Shown here piece after piece: positions 1 through 7,668 of a stretch of DNA of 64,000 nt. Both the position numbers and the translations under genes were made by a program. Source of the stretch: Gemmatimonadota bacterium. Lineage in GTDB: Bacteria > Latescibacterota > UBA2968 > GCA-2709665. The notes below the pieces were generated by a model that worked only from the letters and a program-made list of their open reading frames with translations, was not told the origin of the DNA and searched no databases. The stretch is from assembly GCA_028877215.1 (NCBI GenBank), contig JAPPFJ010000011.1:1-64000 (forward strand). The letters are read 5' to 3'. Each line of letters opens with the position of its first letter. Position 1 is the stretch's first letter.

Positions 1-50
1 CGGCGCTTTTGCAGCCGCGCGAAGACCGCTGGGAATTTTAAGACAGCTTC
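1..50 (-). repeat. Partial copy of a MITE-like element
   Basis: Bases 1-50 are a near-exact reverse complement of 7394-7443, the left end of the complete element at 7394-7581. The copy ends in CAGCTTC followed by TTA, the trinucleotide that also borders the complete element. The rest of this copy lies outside the window. Confidence 0.7.
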
Positions 51-97
51 TTAAGATCATGTCGCCTGAATCACAACAGCGGGGAGAGTTCTCCGTA

Positions 98-1441
98 ATG
101 CGCGTTTCACTTGCGGTTCTCGCGTTCCTCCTGTTTCTGCCGGCCACCTGCCTTGCGGATGGTCCAGTCTACGTCGTGCCCATCGAGGGGACCATTGAGC
201 GGGGGCTCGCTGCCTTTATATCGCGGGTGATGGAGGATGCCGAAGCAGAGGGCGTGTCGGCAGTAATTTTCGAAATCGACACCCCTGGCGGCGCACTGGA
301 CGCGGCCCTGGTCATCCGGGACGCGATTCTATACAGCGAGGTGAAGACCATTGCCTTCATCAACCCCCGGGCGATCTCGGCGGGCGCCCTGATTTCACTG
401 GCAACGCGGCACATCGTCATGGTGGAGGGGGGAACGATCGGCGCGGCAACGGCCGTTGACATGCAGGGCAAGAAGGCCAGCGAAAAGGTAATCTCCTATT
501 TTCGCAACGAGATGAAAGCGACCGCCGAGAAGACCGGCCGCCCCCCCGAACTGGCGGAGGCGATGGTCGACGAAGACGTGGACGTGGAGGATCTCGCGCC
601 GAAGGGTAAGCTGCTGACGCTCACCACAACCGAGGCGGTTGCGAATAAAATCGCGGAATACATGGTCACGGCAACGGGCGAGGGTGAGAAACTACGGGCG
701 GTACTGGCGCATTTCGAACTGGACGATGCGCGGGTAACCCGGCTGTCGGTGAACTGGTCGGAGCAGGTGGTGCGCTGGCTCACCCACCCGATTGTGGCGT
801 CGCTGCTGATGTCGCTCGGTTTTCTGGGGTTGATCTTCGAGATCCAGAGCCCGGGTTGGGGCGTCGGCGGCACGATCGGCCTGGTTTGCCTGGGCCTGTT
901 CTTCGGCAGCCATCTGCTGGTGGAACTCGCCGACTGGACCGAAGTGCTGCTGTTCCTGATCGGGACGATCCTTGTCGTCGCGGACCTGTTTTTTGTAGCA
1001 GGATTCGGAGTGCTGGCCATCCCGGGGCTCGTGCTGATGATAGCCGGCCTGTTCCTGAGTCTGATGGGACGACCCGAATTGTGGACGTGGGAGTCCGTGG
1101 GAATGGGCGCCCGGCCTTTGTTGCTGTCGTTTTTGACGACAGTTCTGATCGCCGGCTTAATGTTGAAAATGCTGCCGCGCACGTCCGCGTGGAAGTGGCT
1201 GGTGCTTCACGAAGAAGAACGCAGCGACGCTGGATATATTGCCACTGGAAAACACGACGTACTCCTGGGCAAGGAGGGCGTGGCCTTTACGCCGCTGCGT
1301 CCCGCGGGTACGGGTCTGATCGACGGGCGGCGGGTCAACGTCGCCGCCGACGGGGAGTTTATCGAAAAGGACAGCCGGATCACGGTTGTCGAGGTCGAAG
1401 GCAACCGGATCGTGGTCCGCAAGACCGAAGAGGCAAGTTAG
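98..1441 (+). CDS. nfeD: NfeD-family membrane-bound serine protease (long form)
   Basis: Membrane protease of the stomatin/flotillin-associated NfeD class (ClpP-like domain, membrane helices, C-terminal OB domain). The ATG at 98 is chosen over the ATG at 59 because GGGGAGAG lies just upstream and a clean signal peptide (VSLAVLAFLLFLPATCLA) follows. In this 447-residue numbering, DTPGG is near 61-65. The likely Ser/Lys dyad is Ser94 in ISAGAL and Lys130 in EKVISYF, matching the pattern known from the archaeal 1510-N protease. Several hydrophobic segments span about 220-375, and the OB-like NfeD domain occupies the last 75 residues. The gene heads the floA operon. The C-terminal domain is almost duplicated in the next gene. 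Confidence 0.93.
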   Translation: MRVSLAVLAFLLFLPATCLADGPVYVVPIEGTIERGLAAFISRVMEDAEAEGVSAVIFEIDTPGGALDAALVIRDAILYSEVKTIAFINPRAISAGALISLATRHIVMVEGGTIGAATAVDMQGKKASEKVISYFRNEMKATAEKTGRPPELAEAMVDEDVDVEDLAPKGKLLTLTTTEAVANKIAEYMVTATGEGEKLRAVLAHFELDDARVTRLSVNWSEQVVRWLTHPIVASLLMSLGFLGLIFEIQSPGWGVGGTIGLVCLGLFFGSHLLVELADWTEVLLFLIGTILVVADLFFVAGFGVLAIPGLVLMIAGLFLSLMGRPELWTWESVGMGARPLLLSFLTTVLIAGLMLKMLPRTSAWKWLVLHEEERSDAGYIATGKHDVLLGKEGVAFTPLRPAGTGLIDGRRVNVAADGEFIEKDSRITVVEVEGNRIVVRKTEEAS

Positions 1442-1469
1442 CAGCCCGTTGAAAGCGACCATACGGGCT

Positions 1470-1626
1470 AGTGTTCTGCCCCGGAAATAAGTTGCCTAAA
1501 TTCGGCCGCTGAGTCGCCCGTCTCGCAAGGCGCCTCCGACCTGCGAATGGTCGGCGAGCGAGGGGAACGTAGCGAGACGGGATGAATCGGCGGCCGAATG
1601 GTGAGGAATTTTTGGGACAGGACACT
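1470..1626. repeat. Imperfect inverted repeat with central hairpin
   Basis: The outer arms (AGTGTTCTGCCCC at 1470 and GGGACAGGACACT ending at 1626) are imperfectly complementary over about 55 bp. The centre holds a second hairpin with CCGACC/GGTCGG arms. It fills the gap between the long and short nfeD genes and looks like a REP/MITE-type insertion. No ORF in it is credible. Confidence 0.6.
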
Positions 1627-1667
1627 TGGTCTGGCCGGAATGGCCGAAGATGGACAGGAGCCGCGGT

Positions 1668-1976
1668 ATGGTTGAAGCCATTGCGATTCTGGTCGTACTC
1701 GCCGTCGCAACTGCGTTTGGGTTGTGGAAATGGTTCGTGCTCAATGCCGACGAAAAGGCCGACGCCGGTTACGTAGCCACCGGAGAACATGAAGCGTTAT
1801 TGGGAAAAGAGGGGGTGGCCTATACGCCGCTGCGCCCATCGGGTACGGGTTTGATCGACGGGCGCAGGGTCAACGTGGCCGCTGATGGCGAGTTTATCGA
1901 AAGGGACAGCCAGATCAGGGTCGTCGAGGTTGAAGGCAACCGGATCGTGGTACGCAAAGCCGAGGACGCCAATTAG
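1668..1976 (+). CDS. Short NfeD-like OB-domain membrane protein
   Basis: 102 residues: one N-terminal membrane helix (AIAILVVLAVATAFGLW) followed by an NfeD C-terminal OB-like domain. The start at 1668 has CAGGAG upstream. The domain is nearly a copy of the end of the preceding protease (shared GTGLIDGRRVNVAADGEFIE and VVEVEGNRIVVRK), roughly 80% identical by eye, implying recent duplication or gene conversion. Short NfeD1b-type proteins are commonly encoded beside flotillins and are thought to act with them in membrane organisation. It lies 60 bp before floA. Confidence 0.85.
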   Translation: MVEAIAILVVLAVATAFGLWKWFVLNADEKADAGYVATGEHEALLGKEGVAYTPLRPSGTGLIDGRRVNVAADGEFIERDSQIRVVEVEGNRIVVRKAEDAN

Positions 1977-2036
1977 AATGGTCCTGACTTGAGTCCGATC
2001 GATTCAATCGGTTGAAGTCACAGGGGGAGTTGAAAT

Positions 2037-3035
2037 ATGGTCGATGCAGTTTTACTTCTCGTTATTGTTGTCGCTGTAATCGTTGCGCTGTTCCTGTTCT
2101 TCTATTTCATACCGGTCGGGCTGTGGATCTCGGCCCTTGCGGCCCGCGTCCGGATCGGTATCGGCGAATTGGTGGGGATGCGCCTGCGGCGCGTTCCCCC
2201 GCGAATCATCCTTGGGTCGCAGATCAGCGCCACCAAGGCCGGGCTGGCTATTCCCACATCCTTCCTGGAAGCGCATTACCTGGCGGGAGGACACGTGGAG
2301 AACGTGGTAACGGCCCTTATTGCGGCTGATAAAGCCGGCATCAATCTCACCACGGAACGGGCCGCGGCGATCGACCTTGCAGGCCGCAACGTGCTGGAGG
2401 CCGTGCAGGTCAGCGTCAACCCCAAGGTGATTTCCACCCCGATGGTCACGGCCGTGGCGAAAGACGGCATCCAGGTCAAAGCCACGTCACGGGTCACGGT
2501 GCGAGCCAATATCGATCGGCTGGTGGGCGGCGCCGGCGAGGAGACGATCGTTGCACGCGTCGGCGAGGGGATCGTGACCACGATCGGCTCTTCGGAAACC
2601 CATAAGGCAGTGCTGGAGAATCCCGATCTCATTTCGAAGACCGTGCTTGGAAAAGGGCTGGATTCGGGTACGGCGTACGAGATCCTGTCGATCGATATCG
2701 CCGACGTGGACGTGGGCGACAATATCGGCGCGAAACTCCAGACGGATCAGGCGGAGGCCGATCTGAAGATCGCCCGCGCGAAGGCGGAAGAACGGCGGGC
2801 GATGGCGGTGGCCCACGAGCAGGAGATGAGCGCGCGGGTGGTCGAGATGCGCGCCAGGGTCGTGGAGGCGGAGGCGGAGGTCCCGCGGGCGATGGCCGAG
2901 GCGTTCCGCAGCGGCAATCTGGGCGTGATGGACTATTACCGGATGCAGAATATCCAGGCGGATACCTCGATGCGCGAGGGAATCGCGGAAACCGAGGACA
3001 GTCCTGAAGAAGATACGGACAGGGGAGACGCGTAG
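2037..3035 (+). CDS. floA: Flotillin-like protein FloA
   Basis: 332 residues, the usual FloA length (Bacillus FloA about 331). An N-terminal hydrophobic hairpin (about 1-30) anchors the protein, followed by an SPFH/PHB domain. An Ala/Glu-rich coiled-coil segment (about 235-290) leads to the FloA-type C terminus ([14 protein letters not shown]). AGGGGGAG precedes the ATG. FloA assembles functional membrane microdomains, and the upstream NfeD pair is its standard partner. The next gene starts 3 bp after this stop, so co-transcription is likely. Confidence 0.95.
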   Translation: MVDAVLLLVIVVAVIVALFLFFYFIPVGLWISALAARVRIGIGELVGMRLRRVPPRIILGSQISATKAGLAIPTSFLEAHYLAGGHVENVVTALIAADKAGINLTTERAAAIDLAGRNVLEAVQVSVNPKVISTPMVTAVAKDGIQVKATSRVTVRANIDRLVGGAGEETIVARVGEGIVTTIGSSETHKAVLENPDLISKTVLGKGLDSGTAYEILSIDIADVDVGDNIGAKLQTDQAEADLKIARAKAEERRAMAVAHEQEMSARVVEMRARVVEAEAEVPRAMAEAFRSGNLGVMDYYRMQNIQADTSMREGIAETEDSPEEDTDRGDA

Positions 3036-3038
3036 ATC

Positions 3039-3653
3039 ATGAATTTCGAACTCGTTGTCATCCTGTTTATCGCGTTGAGCGTGATCTCCTCGCTGATCAA
3101 TAAGATGCTGGAAGGCCGTCGTCGTCGGGAGCTTGAGGAAGAGGATCTCGAAATGCCGCCGATGGGCGTTCCGGACGCCGATCCACCGGAAGTTGACATC
3201 TTCCCGGAACCGGGGCCGCCCGGACCAGTGCCAATGGGCGGGGAATTCCAGGAGGTACGGGGAACCCGCCGGGTGAGCGAGGCGCCCACGGGACCGGAGT
3301 TTCAGGAAATCAGAGGCGCCCGCCCTGTCAATGAACCAGCAGGTGGTAGAGAGTTTCGGGAAGTCACGGGCACACGCCCGGTGAGTGAAACGTACACGGG
3401 GGATGAGTATCGACCGGCCGGCTTCGACCTGCCGGAGGACGAACACTCCCGCGGGGCGACAGGCGGCGACGCGGCGGAGTCCGCGGCCGAAGGAGAGCAG
3501 GACGGCTTGCCCGACGTCCAACCACTGGTCGTGGCGCCTCGCCGCAGAACCCGCCGCCGGAGAATCCACCTCGACTTCAAGCCGAAAACGGTCCGCAAGG
3601 CGATTGTCTACAATGAGATTCTGGGACCGCCCGCGGCGGATCGGAGGCCGTAA
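3039..3653 (+). CDS. Membrane-anchored repeat protein of the flotillin operon, unknown function
   Basis: 204 residues, no known family recognised. One N-terminal helix (ELVVILFIALSVISSLI) is followed by a basic/acidic stretch and a Pro-rich linker. Three 18-residue tandem repeats then span residues 69-122, beginning EFQEVRG, EFQEIRG and EFREVTG, with a fourth start at EYR. An acidic stretch leads to an Arg-rich segment (APRRRTRRRRIHLDF) and a C-terminal motif ending RKAIVYNEILGPP. The short tail motif is reminiscent of hypothetical proteins in other phyla, from memory only. Position directly behind floA suggests a microdomain scaffold or client. Confidence 0.75.
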   Translation: MNFELVVILFIALSVISSLINKMLEGRRRRELEEEDLEMPPMGVPDADPPEVDIFPEPGPPGPVPMGGEFQEVRGTRRVSEAPTGPEFQEIRGARPVNEPAGGREFREVTGTRPVSETYTGDEYRPAGFDLPEDEHSRGATGGDAAESAAEGEQDGLPDVQPLVVAPRRRTRRRRIHLDFKPKTVRKAIVYNEILGPPAADRRP

Positions 3654-3790
3654 CGCGCGGTACTAACTTCCTGCGGCATCCGATGATGCCGGACCCTGGC
3701 AGGCAGCCCGGAAGGGCCTTTTTCAATGGGCTGTAAAGGTTCGATGTCAGGCGAAATTCAAACAACGCTATCTGTAGAGGAATGGGTTAT

Positions 3791-4072
3791 ATGCGCTGGC
3801 CCGAGATATGCAAAGACCGTCCCGATAAGTGGCTGATTGTTGAGGCATTAGAAGCCCATACAACCTCTGATTATCGGCGGCATCTGAATCGTCTGTCAGT
3901 GGTTGAAGAATGCCCGGATGGCAAAACAGCTATGAAACGGTATCAAACCCTTCACCATCAATATCCCGAACGGGAATATTATTTTCTCCATACCAGTCGT
4001 GATTCACTTGATATTCAAGTAAGACAATCGTCGGGTTTTCGTGCGCTGTATGCAACTGGTACGCAGGTATGA
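3791..4072 (+). CDS. Small hypothetical protein paired with retropepsin-like protease
   Basis: 93 residues if translation starts at the ATG at 3791; GAGG at 3777 is spaced correctly for it and too close for the ATG at 3782. No recognised domain. The protein is soluble and charged (DKWLIVEALEAHTTSD near the start). The gene overlaps the next by about 30 bp in another frame, suggesting translational coupling. Small partners of this kind often precede clan-AA aspartyl proteases in bacteria; the function is unknown. Confidence 0.7.
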   Translation: MRWPEICKDRPDKWLIVEALEAHTTSDYRRHLNRLSVVEECPDGKTAMKRYQTLHHQYPEREYYFLHTSRDSLDIQVRQSSGFRALYATGTQV

Positions 4073-4433
4073 TCTGCCATTTACATCGGTGTCTATTGAC
4101 TATCGGGGATCGACTATTGAGATCCCTCAAGTCCTGGTCGATACTGGATCAGCCAGCACGGTAATATCCGCCGATTTGGTTGATTCCATCGGTATATTTC
4201 CCTTGCCGGATGACCGGATAGTCACAATTCGCGGTGTGGGTGGACATGAGGTTGTATTCAGGCGACGGGTTGATTGTTTGCAGGTTGGACAGAAGGAATT
4301 GACTAATTTCGAACTTGAAATAGGAGGCATGGATTATGGCTTTGAAATCAATGGGATTTTGGGGATGGATTTCCTTACAGAATCCGGAGCCATCATCAAT
4401 CTGCATACAATGAGTCTTGCATTCGATGGCTGA
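4041..4433 (+). CDS. Retropepsin-like (clan AA) aspartyl protease
   Basis: 130 residues from a GTG at 4041 (ATG at 4050 is an alternative). The catalytic motif VDTGSAST is near residue 33. The hydrophobic-hydrophobic-Gly motif of the fold, GILGMDFL, is near residues 106-113. The length fits a single-domain retropepsin that must dimerise to form the active site. No signal peptide is seen, so it is probably cytoplasmic. It overlaps the upstream small gene, and the two likely form a bicistronic unit. Confidence 0.85.
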   Translation: MRCMQLVRRYDLPFTSVSIDYRGSTIEIPQVLVDTGSASTVISADLVDSIGIFPLPDDRIVTIRGVGGHEVVFRRRVDCLQVGQKELTNFELEIGGMDYGFEINGILGMDFLTESGAIINLHTMSLAFDG

Positions 4434-4449
4434 AGGCAGGCTGGATCCC

Positions 4450-4700
4450 GGCAGGACCTGACGGGCAGCACGTACGCCCGCTCTTCCTGAAACGGTTGAT
4501 GCGGCGAGGATACCGTCACCTGGCACAGCCTCTCAACTGTGTCCGTCCGCCCTTCCTGTCATCCAGAGGAGGCCCCCGGGGCCGACGAAGGATCTACTGC
4601 AGCATCCGATAATACCGGAGCGCATTTGACCTTGGCAAGACCTGGCAGGCGGCACGTACTCCCGCTCTTTCCGAAACGGTTGATGCGCGGGTAGGGTCGC
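4450..4700. repeat. Interspersed repeat block (two direct copies plus a shared core)
   Basis: A ~67 bp unit (GGCAGGACCTGACGGGCAGC...) at 4450-4516 recurs diverged at 4634-4700. Between them lies the family core GACGAAGGATCTACTGCAGC (about 4580-4600). The same core occurs in either orientation near 45330, 45590, 56910 and 60925. Short ORFs here are repeat-derived. Confidence 0.6.
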
Positions 4701-4717
4701 CGAACGCCTGTTTCCTC

Positions 4718-4746
4718 TTGACAGTTTGTGCACCGATGGGGATATT
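4718..4746 (+). promoter_or_regulatory. Sigma70-type promoter of tRNA-Leu
   Basis: TTGACA at 4718-4723, a 17-bp spacer, then GATATT at 4741-4746. The expected start of transcription is about 15 bp before the mature tRNA 5' end. Confidence 0.75.
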
Positions 4747-4768
4747 CCTCAAACCCTGATTCAACAGC

Positions 4769-4855
<87 letters not shown>

Positions 4856-4859
4856 GAAA

Positions 4860-4932
4860 AAAAAGGCACCTGCGAAAAGCGGGTGCCTTTTATTGTGGAG
4901 ATGGTAGCGGACTCTCACACGAATCCGATGTC
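4860..4932 (+). repeat. Direct repeat, left copy (tRNA-Leu 3' flank)
   Basis: About 73 bp containing the tRNA terminator and the following GGTAGCGGACTCTCAC segment. It recurs at 6243-6317 with roughly 75-80% identity by eye, bracketing the DUF4143 ATPase gene. Confidence 0.65.
4864..4897 (+). terminator. Rho-independent terminator after tRNA-Leu
   Basis: GGCACCTGC and GCGGGTGCC form a 9-bp stem around a GAAAA loop, followed by TTTTATT. It begins about 10 bp after the tRNA CCA. A diverged second copy is at about 6250-6276. Confidence 0.85.
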
Positions 4933-4974
4933 AGGAAAGCTTCGTGGGCCTCCGTCTTCGCTTAGCGGATATTC

Positions 4975-6126
4975 TCAAGGCCACAGTGCATCGGTGGCCA
5001 ACAGGCTGGAGAATTTTGAAAACGGGAGAATTTCGATACCGTCCGTGGTACGTAACTCAGGTCCTTCGGGATAGACCACAAGCCGGCGGCAAAGACCCGG
5101 CAGTTGGGCCAGAGCCCTCAGTCCCTTGCACCAGGATTCCGCAAATGTCCCGCCGGATTTGACTTCGATAGCCACGAATCCTCCGTCACGACTGAGCAGG
5201 AAATCCACCTCGGTTCGCGTCTGTGCGGCGGTCGACCAATAGAAGCATTCATCGCAAAGATCTCGGTAGTCCGTGTACGCCCGGATCAACTGCGCAATCA
5301 GGCACTCGAAAAGTGCGCCGCGTTCTTCGGGTGCGGGAGGCGTCGTTACCCTTTTCATCGCCCGTACAAGACCGGGGTCGCACCAATACCACTTTGGCAA
5401 TTTGCGTTCGCGCACCCGCAATCGCGTCTCGAACGCAGGAAGTTGAAAACCCAGGAGCGTTTCCTCCAGGATCTCCAGATATCCCGTCACCGTGGTGCGC
5501 GCAACCCGAGCTTCCCTTGCGATGTTGGTCACGTTAAGGGTCTGGCCGTGAAAGAGCGCCGCAATGGGGAGAAAGCGCGCAAATCCGGGTAAATTGCGCA
5601 CAAGCGCCTCGGCTTGTACCTCCTCTTTGAGATACATCTGCGTATAGGCGACCAGTGTCTCTGCGCTGTCCTCCGAATCCCATACGATGGGCAGCAGTCC
5701 GTGTTGTAAGGCGTCGTGGAGCACGAACCTCTCACCCAGCTCCTCTGGAGTAAAGGGGTGCATCGCGCGATTAAGGGCGCGGCCGGCGAGGAGGTTGACA
5801 CCTGCGCGTTTGAGTTTTCTCGCACTGGACCCGCACAATACAAAGCGCAGCCGCCGTTCTTCGATAAAACGGTGCACCTCGTTGAGCAGCGCCGGCAATC
5901 TTTGAATTTCGTCCAGAACCACCCACCGGTCACCCGGCACAGCCCGTAGTTCCGCGGCCAGGAGACCTGGATTCGCAAGCAGGCGTTGGTACGTATCCTC
6001 GGCAAGCAGATTCACGACGTGCGCATCCGGGAACGCCAATCGCAGATAGGTGCTTTTTCCAACGCCGCGAGGTCCCAGGAGAAAGAAGCTCTTCCGGGGA
6101 GCGTCGAATATGCGAGGTATTGTCAT
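4975..6126 (-). CDS. AAA+ ATPase, AAA_14/DUF4143 family
   Basis: 383 residues. The Walker A motif GPRGVGKST lies near residues 18-26 and Walker B WVVLDEIQR near 68-76. A GSSARK sensor-like motif follows at about 98. The C-terminal DUF4143 region includes a winged-helix-like stretch (ARVARTTVTGYLEIL) and EVDFLL...VAIEVKSGG, resembling a PD-(D/E)XK nuclease core. These proteins are widespread accessory ATPases without a settled function. The gene lies between two copies of the tRNA-Leu terminator flank, which looks like an insertion. An inverted repeat sits over its promoter. Confidence 0.9.
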   Translation of the reverse strand: MTIPRIFDAPRKSFFLLGPRGVGKSTYLRLAFPDAHVVNLLAEDTYQRLLANPGLLAAELRAVPGDRWVVLDEIQRLPALLNEVHRFIEERRLRFVLCGSSARKLKRAGVNLLAGRALNRAMHPFTPEELGERFVLHDALQHGLLPIVWDSEDSAETLVAYTQMYLKEEVQAEALVRNLPGFARFLPIAALFHGQTLNVTNIAREARVARTTVTGYLEILEETLLGFQLPAFETRLRVRERKLPKWYWCDPGLVRAMKRVTTPPAPEERGALFECLIAQLIRAYTDYRDLCDECFYWSTAAQTRTEVDFLLSRDGGFVAIEVKSGGTFAESWCKGLRALAQLPGLCRRLVVYPEGPELRTTDGIEILPFSKFSSLLATDALWP

Positions 6127-6131
6127 TTGAC

Positions 6132-6172
6132 TATATTGTCGTCATTTTTCGCAGTAATTTGACGATAATATA
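6132..6172 (-). promoter_or_regulatory. Inverted-repeat operator upstream of the DUF4143 ATPase
   Basis: TATATTGTCGTCA at 6132-6144 and TTGACGATAATATA at 6159-6172 are inverted with about one mismatch. They occupy the 50 bp before the ATPase start, where promoter elements should be. An autoregulatory operator is the simplest reading; the binding protein is not known. Confidence 0.45.
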
Positions 6173-6242
6173 TACAAATTTCACAAATACGTCAAGTTCA
6201 GATCCGCCCTGTTACGGTATCGCCAGGAATGCACTCCTCAAC

Positions 6243-6317
6243 AAAAAAATCGCACCTGCGAAAAGCAGGTGCCTGTTTTCATTGCGGTGACGGTAGCCGA
6301 TTCTCACCCGAAGTAAA
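6243..6317 (+). repeat. Direct repeat, right copy (duplicated tRNA terminator flank)
   Basis: Contains GCACCTGCGAAAAGCAGGTGC and the following GGTAGCCGATTCTCAC, matching 4860-4932. The hairpin with its T-tract could still end transcription, but there is no tRNA before this copy. Confidence 0.65.
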
Positions 6318-6412
6318 GTGAGTCAAACGCCGCGCGCATCGCTGTCACCCAAATTGACGCATAGAAGGATTTGGAGTCGCGTTCACTGACTCGCCTTTGA
6401 CAGGTAATGTAT

Positions 6413-6721
6413 TCAGTTTTCCCTTGATTCTACCGAAAACCTGAATCCCAATCCATGCAGGATTTCGCCCATCGTATTGAGCTGCGGATTCCCATTTTTG
6501 GAAAGGGCCTTGTAAAGTCCCTCACGAGTCAGGCTGACACGCTCGGCCAACCTGGACATACCGCCCTGTGCCTCAGCAACGTCTCTAACTGCCAGCAAGA
6601 ATGCTTCAAGGTCCCCGTTTTTTTCATATTCATCAAGTGCAACTGAAAGATATACCTTCGCGTCCTCCGGATCGCGCAACTGCTCAATATGATAGTCCTT
6701 GAAATCTCTATAGGCATTCAT
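6413..6721 (-). CDS. Antitoxin of a RelE-type pair (HTH, addiction-module antidote family)
   Basis: 102 residues. The C-terminal helix-turn-helix (GGMSRLAERVSLTREGLYKALS, with NGNPQLNTMGEILHGLGF after it) is characteristic of the COG3636/HigA-like antidote proteins. The N terminus (KDYHIEQLRDPEDAKVYL) also fits that family. The toxin is upstream, the reverse-order arrangement seen in HigBA-type loci, and the genes overlap by 4 bp. It presumably neutralises the toxin and represses the shared promoter. Confidence 0.9.
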   Translation of the reverse strand: MNAYRDFKDYHIEQLRDPEDAKVYLSVALDEYEKNGDLEAFLLAVRDVAEAQGGMSRLAERVSLTREGLYKALSKNGNPQLNTMGEILHGLGFRFSVESREN

Positions 6722-7044
6722 TCTTGGTCCCTTGAATTGTGCAGCTTCCAGTCTGCCTTTGCCTTTTCAATATCTCGACTCTGCGAACGTTTTTCACCTC
6801 CTCGCAATAGCAAGATGGCGTCGTCTGCTATTCTGCCGAAATAAACCCGATATCCGGCTCCAAACTGGAACCGAAATTCAAAGACACCATTTCCCACTGA
6901 CCGATAATCGCCCATATTTCCAGTCTCTTCCACTCGCCTCAGACGACTTCGGATCCTTGCAACCGTTACTGCGTCTTTGATAAATGAAAGCCATTCTGCA
7001 AAAGGTTCGATGCCGTTGGGATTTTGATAAATCTTGATATCCAC
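6718..7044 (-). CDS. RelE/HigB-like toxin (addiction-module killer protein family)
   Basis: 108 residues from a GTG. The family pattern is clear: FAEWLSFIKD at the start, ARIRSRLRRVEETGNMGDYRSVG in the middle, then FEFRFQFGAGYRVYFGR and LLLRGGEKRSQSRDIEKA. Members are ribosome-dependent mRNA interferases. The toxin gene is first in the operon and overlaps the antitoxin ATG. A consensus promoter ends only about 7 bp before the GTG, so the message may be nearly leaderless. Confidence 0.9.
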   Translation of the reverse strand: MDIKIYQNPNGIEPFAEWLSFIKDAVTVARIRSRLRRVEETGNMGDYRSVGNGVFEFRFQFGAGYRVYFGRIADDAILLLRGGEKRSQSRDIEKAKADWKLHNSRDQE

Positions 7045-7050
7045 AATACA

Positions 7051-7079
7051 AATGTAAACTGTAATTCACACATTGTCAA
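7051..7079 (-). promoter_or_regulatory. Consensus promoter of the toxin-antitoxin operon
   Basis: On the minus strand, TTGACA (7079-7074), a 17-bp spacer and TACATT (7056-7051). The toxin GTG is at 7044, so initiation would fall at or within a few bases of the start codon. No Shine-Dalgarno sequence fits in that space. Confidence 0.65.
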
Positions 7080-7264
7080 TTCCAAAAGACACAGCAACCC
7101 GGCCGCAGTTGCGGGAGAATGCGCCGCCGCTATTGGCTGTTTCTCGCAGCGACCCGATTAACTGATGAGCCCACATACATAGATCGATTGACGTTTGCGA
7201 AAAATTGAAACCTACCTGCCGCTGTTGCGTCTAAGCGGTTACAACCATGCTACATCCCTCCCGA

Positions 7265-7308
7265 AAGACGTCGATCGTACCCAGTACGGCCGGCGTCTTT
7301 TTTATTTT
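7265..7308 (+). terminator. Orphan rho-independent terminator
   Basis: AAGACGTCG and CGGCGTCTT form a stem with an inner GTAC/GTAC pairing, followed by TTTTTATTTTTC. No plus-strand gene precedes it. The 7080-7260 stretch holds no ORF, only a weak TTGACG box at about 7188, so a small RNA of about 100 nt is possible. Confidence 0.55.
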
Positions 7309-7393
7309 TCGTCATAGACCCGGGAACGGGGCAGGGTGTTATTGAACGACCGGGAAAGTCCTGTTGCGTGCCCTTCCCGCTGCACGTATTTTA

Positions 7394-7581
7394 GAAGCTG
7401 TCTTAAAATTCCCAGCGGTCTTCGCACGGCTGCAAAAGCGCCGGTCGGCGTTGGTCAAACCCGCCCGTATCCAATGTATCGAGGCTGCGCGCCCCTCGCC
7501 TCTCTTAGGCGGATTTTCCCGCCTTGACCGCCACTTTTTCGCTCGTGCTCGGGAACTCACCGGTAATTTTAAAACAGCTTC
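7394..7581. mobile_element. MITE-like element, 188 bp
   Basis: The terminal inverted repeats GAAGCTGTCTTAAAATT and AATTTTAAAACAGCTTC are imperfect over about 20 bp. TTA occurs immediately outside both ends, consistent with a 3-bp target duplication. There is no transposase; internal ORFs are not credible. Another end of the same element, inverted, is at 1-50. The parent transposon family cannot be named from this sequence. Confidence 0.7.
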
Positions 7582-7668
7582 TTATCCCAGTTCAACGTGG
7601 GCGTTCAGCCCCAGTTAACGGATAGCCCGCCCTTCGCCCAACCCTTCGGATCAGTACGGGAGAACCCT

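Noticed and set aside
2487..3569. 360-residue minus-strand ORF across floA and the repeat protein
   Set aside because: Spans two genes antisense, Arg/His-rich as expected from a shadow frame, with no domain.
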